Below, piece after piece: positions 24,701 through 39,400 of a stretch of DNA of 64,000 nucleotides (within the stretch, counting starts at the first letter, position 1; each line of letters opens with the position of its first letter). The position numbers were made by a program, and so were the translations under genes. Location of the stretch: the NCBI RefSeq assembly GCF_020184175.1, contig NC_065533.1, forward strand, positions 18,746,695-18,810,694, written 5' to 3'. Source of the DNA: Aphis gossypii (lineage: Eukaryota > Arthropoda > Insecta > Hemiptera > Aphididae). The notes under the pieces were generated by a model. It made no database searches. It was not told the origin of the DNA and saw only the letters and a list, made by a program, of their open reading frames with translations.

Positions 24701-26905
24701 ATCCTTTAAAAATTGATAATAACGGAAATAGTTTTTTATTATATCGATATAATTTGCAATACGTATAATATATAAAAGTAAATTGGTAATAATAAATGCA
24801 ATGTGTGTTAAGGTCAAAGTATAAAATCGGTCAATGTGAACTATACTCGACCCGTATACAAAATCAACGATTATATCGCTAAACTGCCAAGTATGAAAAT
24901 ATAATTTACATTAAGTCCAAAAATTATCTCAAACTCCAAAAAAATAATAAAACGTACAATATAATATTAATATTAATTTAATTTAACAGTATGAAACTAT
25001 TAATGTGTTTGTGTTACGATTAGTTTTAAATGTTATTGAAAATAATTTTTCAAATTAATTTGATTATAACAAAAACAGTAAGTCAGTAACAATAGTAGTG
25101 TTAAAATATTATTAGATGCCAAAAATAATATTGTACTACAGTCTATTATTTGTGGGCTACAGTCGTAATAAGTAATAATGTAATATATTAAGTAATAGCA
25201 GATATTATTACTACACAGATGATTTTCAGTGTACTATAGTAAAACTGAAAAAATATTATTACTACACATATTGAAATGAGTATGCCGGTTGATATTTAAA
25301 ACTAAGCAATATTTATATATTACGCATTTTATCACGGAAAAATCGTAAAATTTTAAACCTTAATTTATCTCGGAAACTATAATAGTTATGAGATTGCACA
25401 TTACCGATGAAAATTAAAATTTTCAAACTTTTTTCAGCTAATATTTAGTAAGTAATTAGCATGAATTCGTATGCAAACTTATTACTTATATGATTTTAGT
25501 TTTTTATTTAAAAGTAATTGTAAGTATGATGATGGAATTTGGAAATTAGCCACACGAAGAGCTGTTGAAGCCGTAAATGATTTTTCTGTGTGGGAGGAAA
25601 GGGATGATGCCCAAACTTCATCAGCTTCTCTTTAACTATCAGCTTAAAAATTCCTAGATAAACTTACAATTATTTACAATTAATAAGCTATAAGTTAAAG
25701 CCTATAACATACAATTATTTAGGAATATTTTGTTATGGTGGAAGCTATAAGACACGTATTTCTTTAACATAGCAGCGGTTTTTCATGATTCATAGAATAA
25801 CTACCTACAGTTAATTTGGTTATTAACAAATATACTGTAGTAAAATAAAATAAGTAAAATAAAGGCCTTCTAATTATTTAATAATAGTGACATTTATATT
25901 TAATTTTGTTACTTGCATTTGGTTTCACATTTTCTAAGTACGCCCATAATTGGAATCTACTTTATACATTTATTAGAACATAACACTGTAATATTTATAT
26001 ATTACAATACAGACCGATTCAATAATAATATCCCACTAACTTAAAATTTTCACCAAATGTAATTATAAAAAAATTGTTCAAGCGTAGAAAAAATTATTTT
26101 TTTTAACATTTTGACTTTAATAGTAATATTCATAGTAGATAATATATGAAATATTCGGATTTATTTAGATTTAATATAATTTATGTATGATAAGTTTTTA
26201 TTTAAAAAAGCTCAACAGTTTAATGAAAAATCCATCATAAGTTATTATTATTAGAAAAAGTTAACCATAAAGCCACATAATTTTTTATGAGTGTTTATAA
26301 TTCAATTTATGACAACATTGGATATCCAAAATATGTATATTGTATAATGAAGGTTTATTTGTTTTGTTATTATTCAAAAAAACATTAATCTCAGAAACTT
26401 CTAAGTAAGAATAATAATAAAAACTATTATTGAAAATATCATTTTCTATAAATGTACCTATTTAATATTCATTTTTTAAAAATATTTAGATTATTAATGT
26501 TTAGCTATTTATAGGTATTTCGAATTTATTTTTTTTTTTTTAATTGATAAAAATGTTTAATACCAATCAAAAATCGACTAAATTGTATAGATCTATTTTT
26601 TTCCTAGGTATAGTATATTATGAAGTTAGATTTCTGATGAAAATCGATATTTAAACTAAAATAACGATATTTTACCAATTTATATAAGTTAAAAGTTAGT
26701 TTGCCTTAAGTAATAGTTGTAACTAAATAAAAATTGGTATTTGTGTTATGTAGATATTTTTCGTATTATTTAAAAACATATTATTTCACTGGTCACGAAA
26801 ATGGGCTTTGACAAATCCCGCAGAACAAAATATGATATAATAACTACAAAATTTAAATTAAAGGCGTGTATAATTGATCATTATTTTGCAATAATAAAAA
26901 AAAAT
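21784..26905. other. Intergenic region with two CpG-richer islands
   Basis: 21790-22450 and 22560-23040 are richer in CG than the rest. The first is probably the promoter of the minus-strand fibulin-like gene. The second contains a 79-codon minus-strand ORF (23031-22792) starting MRSKRRRREKVMSNAELHYP that I do not recognise. 23050-26905 is AT-rich with no gene found. Confidence 0.4.
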
Positions 26906-27023
26906 GCCAACGGCACGCAGTGTTCCCAAGCGGTCACCCATCCAAGTACTAACTACGCCCGACGTTGCTTAACTTCAGTGATCAGACGAGAACTGGTGTA
27001 TTCAACGTGGTATGGTCGTTGGC
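26906..27023 (-). rRNA. 5S ribosomal RNA
   Basis: Minus strand, 118 nt, begins GCCAACGACCATACCACG and ends CGTGCCGTTGGC; the two ends pair to form helix I. The internal promoter box (AAGTTAAGCAACGTCGGGCG) and the TACTTGGATGGGTGACCG segment are intact. A run of T follows immediately (ATTTTTTTTTA), a Pol III terminator. It stands alone here rather than in a tandem array. It is either a functional dispersed copy or a very young pseudogene. Confidence 0.93.
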
Positions 27024-28689
27024 GAAATTCTTCAGTTATCCAATTATAATTTATATTAATAATATATCTGTCAAGGATTGAAGGTATAGGTAGTTAAAAA
27101 TAATAGATACCAATAATGAACATTATCATTTTTTACTGATTCACATTAATTACCAAATAAAATGAGAAATACTAATAATAATTAGATAATATCTGATTGT
27201 AGGATAGTGATTACTTATATTGCTTGTCAACGAGTATGTATATACGAGTAAACCCAACAACGATCGATTAAGATTTAAGAATTTACAACCAAAAATGTTT
27301 GAAGTTAGAGTTAATAGTTGGCTGTGAATCACATTGAGATTGAGTAGCGATCTAATTTATTGATTACTGTTAGAGCATTGGTCAATTTTTTTGGACTTTA
27401 TTTTCTTTAGTAGAACTTTTTTTTTTGTTTGGAGCTTTCAACTATAAACTACAACAGCCCAGCTTGTATGTTTAATAAAATATGTCAAGCCTGATTCATG
27501 GGACGTCCTCTAAATGTTAGGCCGTTAAGGAATAAACTTCACCCCTTGCAGCTTCCTCCCCTTGTAAAAGATAACATTTTTACGCATCTAATTACCTATA
27601 GCTGAGAGCTGTCCACATAGTAATTTTTAACTGTGCAGTCTATATACTTATCAAATCTTTAGTTCATTAGAATAATTCAAATACATTTATAAACTGGAAT
27701 GAGGGGCAATAGTGCACACGCCGATTGACATGTAATACCTACCTACCTATCTTTTTATAATATTTTTTAACAAGTTGTAACACGAGCTCAAAATTACTGT
27801 ATCTACATTAATTTTTAATCTTAGTATTTTAAAATATTAAAAATAATAATATTATTAATTATAACGAGTTCTAATTGTAATTTTACTAGTATAACAATAC
27901 AACCGTTATTTCATTCATTTAATTGTTTGAAAATAATTATTGTTTTTTTTTTTTGTATACTTGATAAAATAATATCAGAAAAATACTTACCAAATTAAAT
28001 TTAAACTGCACTTAATTTACAAAAAGACAAATTCATTGAAACATTGAACAGATAAAATATCAAACATAGGTACTAAGTCAAAATACTGGACATTATATTC
28101 TTGAATAATTATTTGTTTAATGTTTGTTATATTTATGTAAATATTTACAGGAAGAAATAATATTTATTTTTAATCTTATTTTCTTTTAACAGTTTTGAGT
28201 TACGATTAAAGATAAAAAAAATTTGTAACAAAATTATTCAGGAAAAATCAAAAAAAAAATTATTATTTTATATCTATATCATATCTCGTCGTGATATTAT
28301 GTAGAATATTAAAATTAGTGTGGCTCTGTACCTACATCAAAAAGAAAACTATTTAGTAGATACCTACATTGAAATTCTTAAGGCCCATATAAAAATCAAA
28401 CAGTTAATACATAATGATAATAATAATCTGTCTGTTTATCAAAATAATTTTAATATAATAAAATATAAATCAACATGCTATATTATTATACTATGAGTGT
28501 ATAAAGTAAACAACTATAAATTATTTTAATAGGTACCTATACTCAAAAAGTATTTTTTTAAATAAAAATAGTAAATTAATAATTTTTTTAAGACGTACAT
28601 TCATAATGTTTAGTATAAAATTATTTAATATAGTATTACTTAAATTATCGTTTTCAATTTTCATTGAATGCGTTCAAAGCTATTAATAA
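27024..28689. other. AT-rich intergenic stretch
   Basis: No gene recognised; the 3' end of the dynein-chain transcript presumably lies in its last few hundred bases, but no strong poly(A) signal stood out. Confidence 0.4.
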
Positions 28690-30466
28690 TTATATTTCAT
28701 CTTCGTGATCTTGTTCATCAACTGTTTCTAAATCTTGATTCTCGTCGCATTCACTGTACAACCGTTGATTTTTATATGGATCTTTAGTTTTTGCTTTATC
28801 ATTATTTCTATTGAAACTATAAAATTCAATAGCGTGTGTTTCGTTTTCGTCGTCATTGTCTACCGATATTTCTTTTTCAGAGACACCCGAATAATCTTCG
28901 GAAAAACTGGACATGGGTCTTTGGCCCATTAATGATAAATAATTGGTATAACAGTTATTGTCTTCGCCTATGAAATAATATTTTTTTTTATAATTTATTT
29001 TGTATATTACATATTTTTAGTTACCGCATTTTCCTTCAAAATAATTTTCCTGCAATCTTCCATCGCTGTTATCCACTGCCTCGGTTAATCGCATCCGGAC
29101 GGCATCTCTCATTTTCTGTGGTCGCAAGTCCTTATCCCAGAACGGATTGTAACTTTTTCCATACATAGTTCTTAATATGTCTATATTTTTGTTCCTTATA
29201 TTGTATCGATCGCACTCGTGTTCATCTTTCCGAGTCTTCCATTCTTTAATTTTATAACCTTCGTTAATGTATTTTTTAGCCCATTCCCGACGCATCAAAC
29301 TTTATAAAAAAAATAAATAAAATAAAAACTGTTTAATTAAATGTAATTGATATAAAATAAATTTGCATTCATCATAGTATAAATTTTGTATTTTCTGATT
29401 GTTGGTTAATACATTACCGTAATGCTGGACTTTTTAAGAGAGTTGGATCGTTTAATCTATCTCTAACGTTTTTTTCTGCGAATTCGATTACTTGGGCCCA
29501 GTCTTCTTGATCAGCTTTAAATGGATTATTTTTTATATAATTACTTAGCTTTTCTTTTTCAATTACAATATCAGTCACCAACAGTTTTTGAATGTGTTCA
29601 ACTATTTTCTTCATGTCAATCGACTCGTCACTTTTTGAATTAATATCTAACATCTATAAATAAATATATTTTTATAATAATTTAGAGAAGTTTAAATTTA
29701 GTTAAGTTTAAAATCACAATTATTATACATATTCTTTTGTTTGTTCTGCAGATAATATTTTGTTGACGATGTCTCTATAAGATTCATTGGCTTCGAATTT
29801 CATATTTGTAATATCATCTTTGTCATACTTGTTATCCTCGATTGCTTTAAAATATTCTTCTAACTGTTTTTGATCAATATTTTTTTTTTTCATCATGGCC
29901 TCAATCATGTGTCGCCTTTCTCGTTGTAAATATTTGTCTCTCATTTTACCCAAACGTGTTTGTGGTCCTTTTCGGTTAAGACACCAACTGAAATTATTTA
30001 TTTAAATTTCAAATATTTAGTCAAAGTTTAATTGAATAACTATACAAACAGTTATTTATTTACTTATAAATTTCATCAAAAATTTTTTTTTTTATTTGTT
30101 CTTGTGACAATGTTGGTTGAATGTTGTCACTATGAACCGAGTCTGGTACATGTGACTTAATTTTCCTATAATCTCGAATATTCTCATCGTGTTCTGCCAT
30201 CGATCTGAATTCTTCTTTACACTTACTGTTCCATGCATCCAATTCTTTTCTCCAAACCACCTCCTTTTGAAATACTCGTCCAACCTCTTCTATTGTATTT
30301 GATTCCATTACCACGGCATCTGTGGTCATCATCATAATTGTCCCACTAGCATCCGAAAAGCTGATCAATTCGTTTTTTTTATAATTTAATACTTCGTGTA
30401 TACCTTCATTAAATATTAACCGTTTGGTATCAATGAAATGTATTGGTGAATATGGAGCTGATAATG
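28690..30466 (-). CDS. Dynein intermediate chain, exons 20-24: coiled C-terminal extension
   Basis: Exon 20 (30466-30064) closes the WD region (SPIHFIDTKRLIFNEG, ISFSDASGTIMMM) and begins a coil (FQKEVVWRKELDAWNSKCKE). Exons 21-24 add about 350 residues: KYLQRERRHMIEAMMKKK, EKNVRDRLNDPTLLKSPALR, ILRTMYGKSYNPFWDKDLRP, and a last exon ending QDHEDEI. The human protein has only a short coil after the WD region, so this is a lineage-specific extension or one shared by insects. Confidence 0.75.
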
Positions 30467-33400
30467 CTATAAATATATAATATTATTAATATTTTATATT
30501 AATATTCAATCTAAAATTATGATTAACATTATTATATTTATGTATTTATTATACATAATATTATTTATAATTTTAAAATACTTACTTGCTATTAGTCCAT
30601 CACTGAGAAAAATATCTGTTGTATAGTAAGGCTTGTGAGTATGTTTCATGAAATTCCAAAATTGTAAAACTCCATCGGTATTAAAAGACACTCGAAATTC
30701 TGCAGGATGAATAGTAGACCATAAAACGCTGTTTGTTAAATCGTTGAAACGCTTCCACCAAACTGGACCACCCTAAAATAAACTTATAGTTTTAATTCAT
30801 GTTAACAATTCTATTTTATTTAATAAAAACACTGAATTACTTACTAATAAGCCAATAATAATACAATTTATAACAAATAATGTCAATTAATTTGAATATT
30901 ATTTTTTTTTATTAAGTACGTTAACGTTAACGGAGTAGATTAAGTTTGTCCAATATTTTTGAAATTTTTATTATTGTTATACATAAAAATTAATTTTGTA
31001 TATTTAATGTTTTGTTTATAATATTATAGTATATATTTTATTTAAGAAACATAAAAATATTACGAACTGATTAAAATTACTCTCCTATAATATACAGAAC
31101 TATGTTTAAAAATGATACGAAAAAATAATTAAGTATATCTGGAGTGGTATTCACTATAGGTATTAATTTACCCTTGTAATTGAGAAATAAAATACTATAA
31201 TATATGTTATGCTAACTTTAATTCAATAATAGATAAATCATTGCATACGAAAAATAATTCTGAACGAATTCCCTCCATCAGTACATTATATTAAATATAT
31301 TTTTATTCTTCTAAAATTAATCTATTTTATTACAAATACAGTATTTTTTTTCGTTAATTTTTTTTTACGAAAATATGAAATTTGAAAATATTATTATGTT
31401 CAAAATAAACAATAATATATGTTAAAAGTTTCAAGTAGGTAAATATGAAAAACATTTTTAAATAATTAAAATAAAATACTAAATTCATTATTAATTTGTT
31501 AAAATATTTAGTTTCGTTCAAATTTGAAAGTCTATTAACAGTTATAGAGTTAACCTAACCTTAGCTATAGTTATAGTGTTTTTACATTTTTTTACACTTT
31601 TTGTTCTATTATAAATTTATGTAAACATTAGGTATATTACATTTTCAAACATTAACTATACAAATTAAACTGTAACGTAATGAAGAAACCTTATTAGTTA
31701 TCCAGATAAGGGTTTCTATTTCTAAGGCGTAAGTTTTCAGTAACTGGAGGTTTGAGCACTTGTGTAATAGATTTTATATTAATAACAACACGATTTGGTT
31801 AATAAATCTAGATTAATTATTTGTATAATAAATATTTAAAATAGGGTAACAATTTTTTTTTTAAGTACACTTTTTTACAATAAGTAAAAAATGTATTGAT
31901 TATCAAAACATAAAATAATATATAATACTTATACACATATATATACTGCGAAAAATAAGACAATCCTGTTTAAAACAGAAAATGTGGTCACCTTAATTTA
32001 AAATAATACTTTACTGTGTAAAGTTGGCTCATTGGATGTTAATAATTGTATATTGAAGTTCGTTTGTGTTGATAGTAAATGTCAAACTACTGTGTCATTA
32101 AGTAATAGGTAATAAAATAATAATATTAATAATAAGTAATAATTTAGATAGAGTCATTGATATCTATTTATTTTAGGTATACTTACCTAATAAATAAATA
32201 ACCATTGAAAAATTATTAAATACAACTTATAAATATTCTTATTACATCTTTAAGTATCAACTTAAAAAAATAATTAGAAATTATGTAAGAAAGATTAGTT
32301 GACAAAATTGGAAAATCAGTGTGTAAATAATTCAAGATCTGCAGTTCAAAATGTTATTGCTAATAATTAAACTTATAAAAGCTGTTTTTTAAGAATACAA
32401 AATAATATACACTAAATTGTATCTATATGACTATGTTAGGAGAGTGAAGACAAAAGAAATCAATTTATGTGATCTAACCTAGATCAATTAAACTTAATCA
32501 TTATTTATTTTATTTATTTATTTGATAACAATATCAAGAATGTAATTATAAGACTGAAAAAATGATTAAAATGATCAATACTAATAGAAAATCAATTATT
32601 GTTTTTTCGTTATTATAAAAAAAGTTCCTATTTATAATAACTATAAAGAATAAATATTGAACATTTTTGAAGATTAAAAAACATATTAAAATTATGAAGA
32701 CTGATGGGAAATAACTTATTATTATTTTAAAAATATTTTTTATTGTAATTACTATATAGTAATATAAGTAAGATCATTATAACTTGAAAAATTATTTTTA
32801 CTTATACAAACTTTAATTTTATTATTATTTGAATATTAATTATTAAGTTTAAAACAATTTAATATAATTATTAAAATTGAATATGGTACCTCTTTTATTG
32901 TAAAAATTTGTTTTTATTAAACTTAAACAAAGGCGTATTTATTTCTTAAAAAATATCTAGATAATTTATGAAACCAATACTACTATAATTACAAATTAAA
33001 ATACATAAATACAATAATTATTTGTATTTGGTTTTGTACTAACTTTTGAAAAAAAACTTAATGTTGTATTTTTCACTATAATTATTTTAGTGCCTGTTAT
33101 ACAAAGCATCGCTACTATCTCATTACAAAAACATTAAAATATTTAAAAATATATATTTTCTAATTAATTAATAAATACGAATGATATTCACTTGTAGATA
33201 AAAAGTTACAACGGTGCAAATATATTAGATAAGTATATGTTAAGTTCCTAAATGAATGTTAAGGATATTCATTTTTTTGATTGGTTTTGTTCTCTGTTCA
33301 TCTATCCATTTTTATACTTTTATACAGTAATAAGAAAAACTTATATGGGATATTGTATCAAATTTTTAAACTATTTGACTGACCAAAAAATGTTATTACT

Positions 33401-36400
33401 ATAATTATATTTTAATATTATAATACAACTATATAACTAGATCCAATTTGCTATCGGAAATCTCTGTCAAAGTTTAAAATTGATACATTTTACCACCCAA
33501 AATGTGAACTGATGACTGACACAAAAACATAAGTAAATAAAATAACACACATCATTATCAAATTTATTGCTCCGATTAAAACTATATTATAAATATGAAA
33601 ATATTATTTTTACCATTAATAATAATCAAATCAAAAATAAATAATTTTAGTTTGGGATGTTAGATTAAAATATTTGAATGTACTGCTAATGTAATAGGTA
33701 ACTAATAATGCATGCCGTATTTTGTGCATGCAGTTCACATTCTGATAATTATATATTAATTATTATAATATATTATTCTATTGATAATAATCTAAATTTA
33801 CTTTATAACTCAGACTCCAAATAGATACTACGTGTCCGCCACAGACTAAATGAATATCTGGATAAAATACATTTCTCTTAATGTAGTTGATTGGTCCATC
33901 GTGCACTTGTCCCCACCAAATACTTTTGCACTCTGTAAATTTAAAAGTTATATTTTCAAATTGTAAATAAATATTATATTAACATGCAGCTTACACCTTC
34001 ACTATTTCGACCCTGCTGGTGTGTATCATAACCATTCCAAGTGACAACTCCAATTTGACCCATAATACTACCAACAACCAATAAACGGTTTGGATCATTC
34101 GATTTTGTTGGCACTACAGTAATATAAGTCATATTATTTTGATATAGTTTGATGATTTGTTTTATTATTAAGTGTCAAAATTTACCATATTCAAACTGTC
34201 GTTGTCCGATACTCAGTGGTTGATCAGATGTATAATTATAATGCATTAAAGGTATTTCAAAAGAAAACGCCGTAATTGGACTGTGTATTGTCTTGTCTAG
34301 TTCTCTGATAATGATCTACAATAGTCATTTACAGTAATTAATACCTATTATAGTTTTATAATCATTAATAGGTACTGCTAAACTTAAACTATAATATATA
34401 TATATGTGTATATAATATTATTATTGTTATCCACAATATTTGAATTAATTCCACTGTACTATATAAAACTGTATGAATAAGTAATATTTTAAAATCAATC
34501 TAAAAATGTTGAAAATTTAATTGCGTTTACTAAGCATACGTAAAATTCTCGATTTTCTACAATTTTGATGTACAGAAAATATCGAGTAATTTAATACCCA
34601 TTAAAAATATTTTTGGTTATTGAAATAATATAAAAACGCTGTATATCATTATTTCATACTATAATATTTAAAATCTAATTTGGTGACATTTAGTGACAAA
34701 TTTAATTATTTCCCATTATCACATCTTATTGACTTATAGTTTAACAAGCTAATTTTCTATTTAGTCAGTCTTCGTGAGCAGATGGAGAAAAAAATATGAC
34801 TAAATAATGCTTAAAAGTTTAAGTAGATAGGTACATCAATGTATTTACATTTGCACCTGAAGGTTCAAATACTATAAAATAAGGCACTATCGACAAAAAA
34901 TTGCAATGAAAACTTTAACTCATATAATACAGTCTTTAGTTTCAAGAGAAAAATATAGTATTAACATGTTAATACTTGATATTTAATTAATATGTGTGTA
35001 AATACCGTATACGAAGGTTTTAAACGGTTGTTATAAATGCTCAATGGTGATCTATAGTTGTTTAGCTTTTCTGGATGCTTGATGCTAGTGTTAGTTGAAT
35101 ATTTTTTAATAATTCTGGGAATTGGTGTCGAATCCAAGTCCCAAAGTTTTATAGTTCCATCCATAGAAGCAGAAAAAAATTGATCAGAAAATTGTCCTTC
35201 TTGAACGTTTATAAATTTTCCTAATGGTGTTATCTGAAAAAAAAATAATAATAAGCAAACAAATCACATCATTGTATGTAATATTAAATATCAATAATAC
35301 CTATTTCTTTATAAATAAATAATAAGTGGTAGTGGCATTGACACGACACTTAGCTAGTAAGTATCTAATTTGTTAAATCACTAAATGAGTATGTAAATTA
35401 AATATTAATATTATTTATAATATTAATCATTAAAAATTAAAAATTCAACACTAAGGTAATTTAATTTTAATTTTCTAATTAACTTAATAACTTAATGGTT
35501 TAAGTAACAATTTTTCCCGTAAATTGTGATAAACTAAAACTTAAATACGCAAGTGTAGTACTGTATTTTACATGTTTGTTCATTTTTACCAGGAAAAGGA
35601 ATGTTATAGTGCTAGTATTATTATATTATTAATAAACGCTGTAGATTATAATTTATTATAATTATTATTAATTGTATTTATTAAATACCTAGTTATAAAG
35701 TAAGTTATTATTTATACTTATTACTTCCATTGGCTTATTATCATAATGTTATACATTGATAATACACTTGTATCAATAATCATAATAATGTAAATTTATT
35801 ATTAAATTAGCATTTCTTCGCCGAGTTGTAATTAAAAACCTACACATTAGATTTTTGAAAATATTACGACCACAGTAAATTTAATTGAAAATTGTTAATA
35901 ATATTTTCGATTGTATAAATGGTTCTCAAATTACAATATTTAAATGCTTTATAATTTATGTATGTAACACATTTTTAATATACATACAAATCCTGGCATT
36001 TATTCGTTGTTTTATGATTTAATTAATTTAAAGCGAAAAATGTCAATGATATTTTTTTACGTATTTTTTAGTATATTATAAGACGTCTATAATCTAATAT
36101 TGTTACCTAACCTAGTTTAATTTTATTTTATCATGTTGATTTTTGACAACACGGAACAGTTTTGTTACCATATGTATACACTAATACTTAATTAATTTGA
36201 CTAACTTTATTCATAGGATGAATCCATTGAATTGCAGTCACTGTTGATAGATGAGATTCTAAAATCGCACTTAGTGCTGCTGGTTTAATTCTAGTTTCAA
36301 ACTCAACGTCTAATGACCATTTCATGTGTTCCCACTATAAAAAAAAATGTATTTAAAACTTTGTATGTGTAACTCGTATGAGATAATATTAATATAACTA

Positions 36401-39400
36401 TCTGTTAATAATTTTTACCAGGTGTTTGCGATGTATTTTTTCTTTTTCTGACATATTTAAATCATTTAAACCTGTCATCTCCAATTTCCCTTTAATGTCC
36501 CATATGCTAATCTGCCCATTTTTTAATCCGCCTACAACAGTATTGCCGTGTCTAGGGTTAAATTCAATACAACGCACTTCTTTGGCACTCTCCAATCTCA
36601 ACTATAAATATTTATTTTTATTTTTCATACAGAGGTATGTAATTCTAATAGAACTAATATAATTAATATTACACAATACAATTAAAATATTGCTTAATAA
36701 CATGTCACAAATATTTTGTAAAATAATTAAGACACTGTGGCTTATTAATTATTATTCAATGAACAATATTTTAATATAGTTTATTACTGAATATTCAATA
36801 ATAAATACCTTTGGAAAAATATTGTCACTAATTGACCAAATGAAGACAGAGTTATTATGATCATCTATTATTGGTATATTTTCAAGTTTATTCTTTGGTA
36901 CTTCATCGTTTGTTAATGATTTATGTTTTGATGAAGATTTTCTTCTCTTTCTACTTTTAAATTCTAGTTGATATTTTAATTTTTGACACGTATCTCCAGC
37001 TTCAAACATGTCTTTGGTTAATTTCATTCTCTCTTTCTCCATATTATCAAGTCTATATTTTAAATTAAAATAAATAATTATATTATTTTTCAATCATGTA
37101 TATATAATTGTAAATTATAATAATATACTTTTAAAGAAAATTTACTTATTTTTTTTTTCAGTGAACTTGGCTTCGGATTTTAAAAGTCTGAACAATTTTT
37201 CTTCTCTTGCTTCTCGGTCATATTTTTTATTAAATTCCCTATTAAAAAAAATAATAATAATATTTTTACATTTTGCTTAAAATAATTAATGAAAGTACAA
37301 ACATTTACCTATGTATATTTCTAACAGTGTTCCTTAGTTTGTTATCATACAACCATTCTTCATCTTCACCCCAAATATTGTAAAAGCTCTCTGTATCAGA
37401 ATCATGATGATCTATTACGTCCATATCATTTTTACACTCATTCTTGTCTATAATACACATCATATTCGTAGATTTTTTCCTGTCATGCATCTTAATATTT
37501 TGTGCTTCATATTCATTTTCATCCGTGGAAAGCTCGTTGTACAAATTAATTGGTACTGTTTATTTACACTTGGCAAAACATCAATACTAGTTAGTTCACT
37601 TTGAGCTTCTTTGATAATTATTTCTTCATCAATTGAAGCTCTTTTATCTATTAATTAAAACAAAAAGTTATTTATTATTATCATATTATCATTATTGGAA
37701 TATTTTGTTGCTTTTATATTGACGTTTAAGATGCAATTGCATACTTGAATTTACAAGTGGAAGATCATTGTACGTGGAAATCTGTTCATGAGGAACATAA
37801 ATTAAAGATTTTCGTAACTCTTTACTAATGTCATGGCTATATTGTTGATTATTTTTTTCATCCTCGGTTAATTGGATTATCCTCATCCTCTTCACGTTAA
37901 AATAATCAATATTTAATACTAAGTTTAATTTAATTATAATATGTTATTTTACCTGTACAAATTCTTTATTTAACAAAGAAATTATTTTTTCTTTATAATT
38001 CTCATCTAAAAGTTTAGCTTCTGGTCGGTTACTGTAAGAATCTGTGTCGATATCATCATCGCTGTAGGATATACCGTATTTTTCGTCTTTAACCGTCGAC
38101 TTGGTAATTTTTTCATCGGGTGTTTCTAAACTCACTGTCTTATATAACTCATTACTATTGATCATGTACGATACTGCAAAAATACCTAAAGAAATTAACA
38201 TATTAAAATACTATCGTATAAAATTTCCTTAATTTATGGTCAATGTACCCGCTATTGTAGGATGCCAAGTTTGACAAGATACATATCTTTTTTTGGATAC
38301 TTCATTCTGATATCCGGGTAGAAGTTTTATAACTTTGGAGGTTTGTTCGATTTCGTTTTCATTTTCATTTTTTAAAAGTTTATAGTCATCGCGGTATAAA
38401 TCGTATAACTCATTGTAATGTAACTGATTCACTAAACTTGATTTATAAAAATATTATAGTACGCATGTTATAATTAATATTCTGAAATGTTCAATATATT
38501 ATGTACTATAACTGGAATATTTGCTAATAATATATTAGTTTTACGAAGTATAAACGTTTTAGGTGTTTATACTTGCATATACAGACATAGGTAGAAATTT
38601 CCAAATTTCTTATGTGAAAAAAATTATGGGCATTTTATTGATTCTTACGTGATCTCCACTATTTTTGTTACACTAAATTTGAAAAACCTTGTATATTTTG
38701 TATAAATATTACTAGGTACGTGGCTACTTTATAATTTAATATGCTCTTTATTATTTATTTATTTGGAATATCGTTGTGTAATAATAATAAATAGAAAACG
38801 TATTACATAGATTTAAATTAATTTTCATTTTTATGAAATTCCGTTATTATAATATATAAAATATGACAAATATTTACTTAGGAACGTGTTTGCTTAAAAA
38901 TTCATCAAGAGCTTTTTCTGATGTAATTTGAGGTTGTAATTGAAACATGTCCTCTTCAACGGCAACTGACTGAATACATTTATTATATTTAATTCTTGGA
39001 ATTGTCTGCATTTCTCTATTGACCATTTGTCTGACAGCCTAAGCAATGAGGAATAATAATTTATTTAAAGTTTAAAATACTCATTCTTATTATTTAATGA
39101 AATATTTATTTAAGTAAATTACTTGAACACTTGAATCCATTGTTAAAGCATCACTACTTTTGAATATTTCTTTTGGACGTGGTTCTAATTTCACATACTC
39201 ATTTTTTACAGATTTTGATAGCGAGTCCTCAAATTCTGCTTCAGCTTGAAGTCTCTCTGCCGGAAGTTTCCATTTGTAAGTTATCTGTCAATTTTTAATT
39301 AATTTGTTATTTATTTAAGTTATTAGTTCGAGATATAAATTGACTACTTGTTTTGTACAACAATACATACACAAATATAATGTGCATTTATGTTTATTAA

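Noticed and set aside
26801..27049. 82-codon plus-strand ORF
   Set aside because: It is the antisense reading of the 5S rRNA gene.
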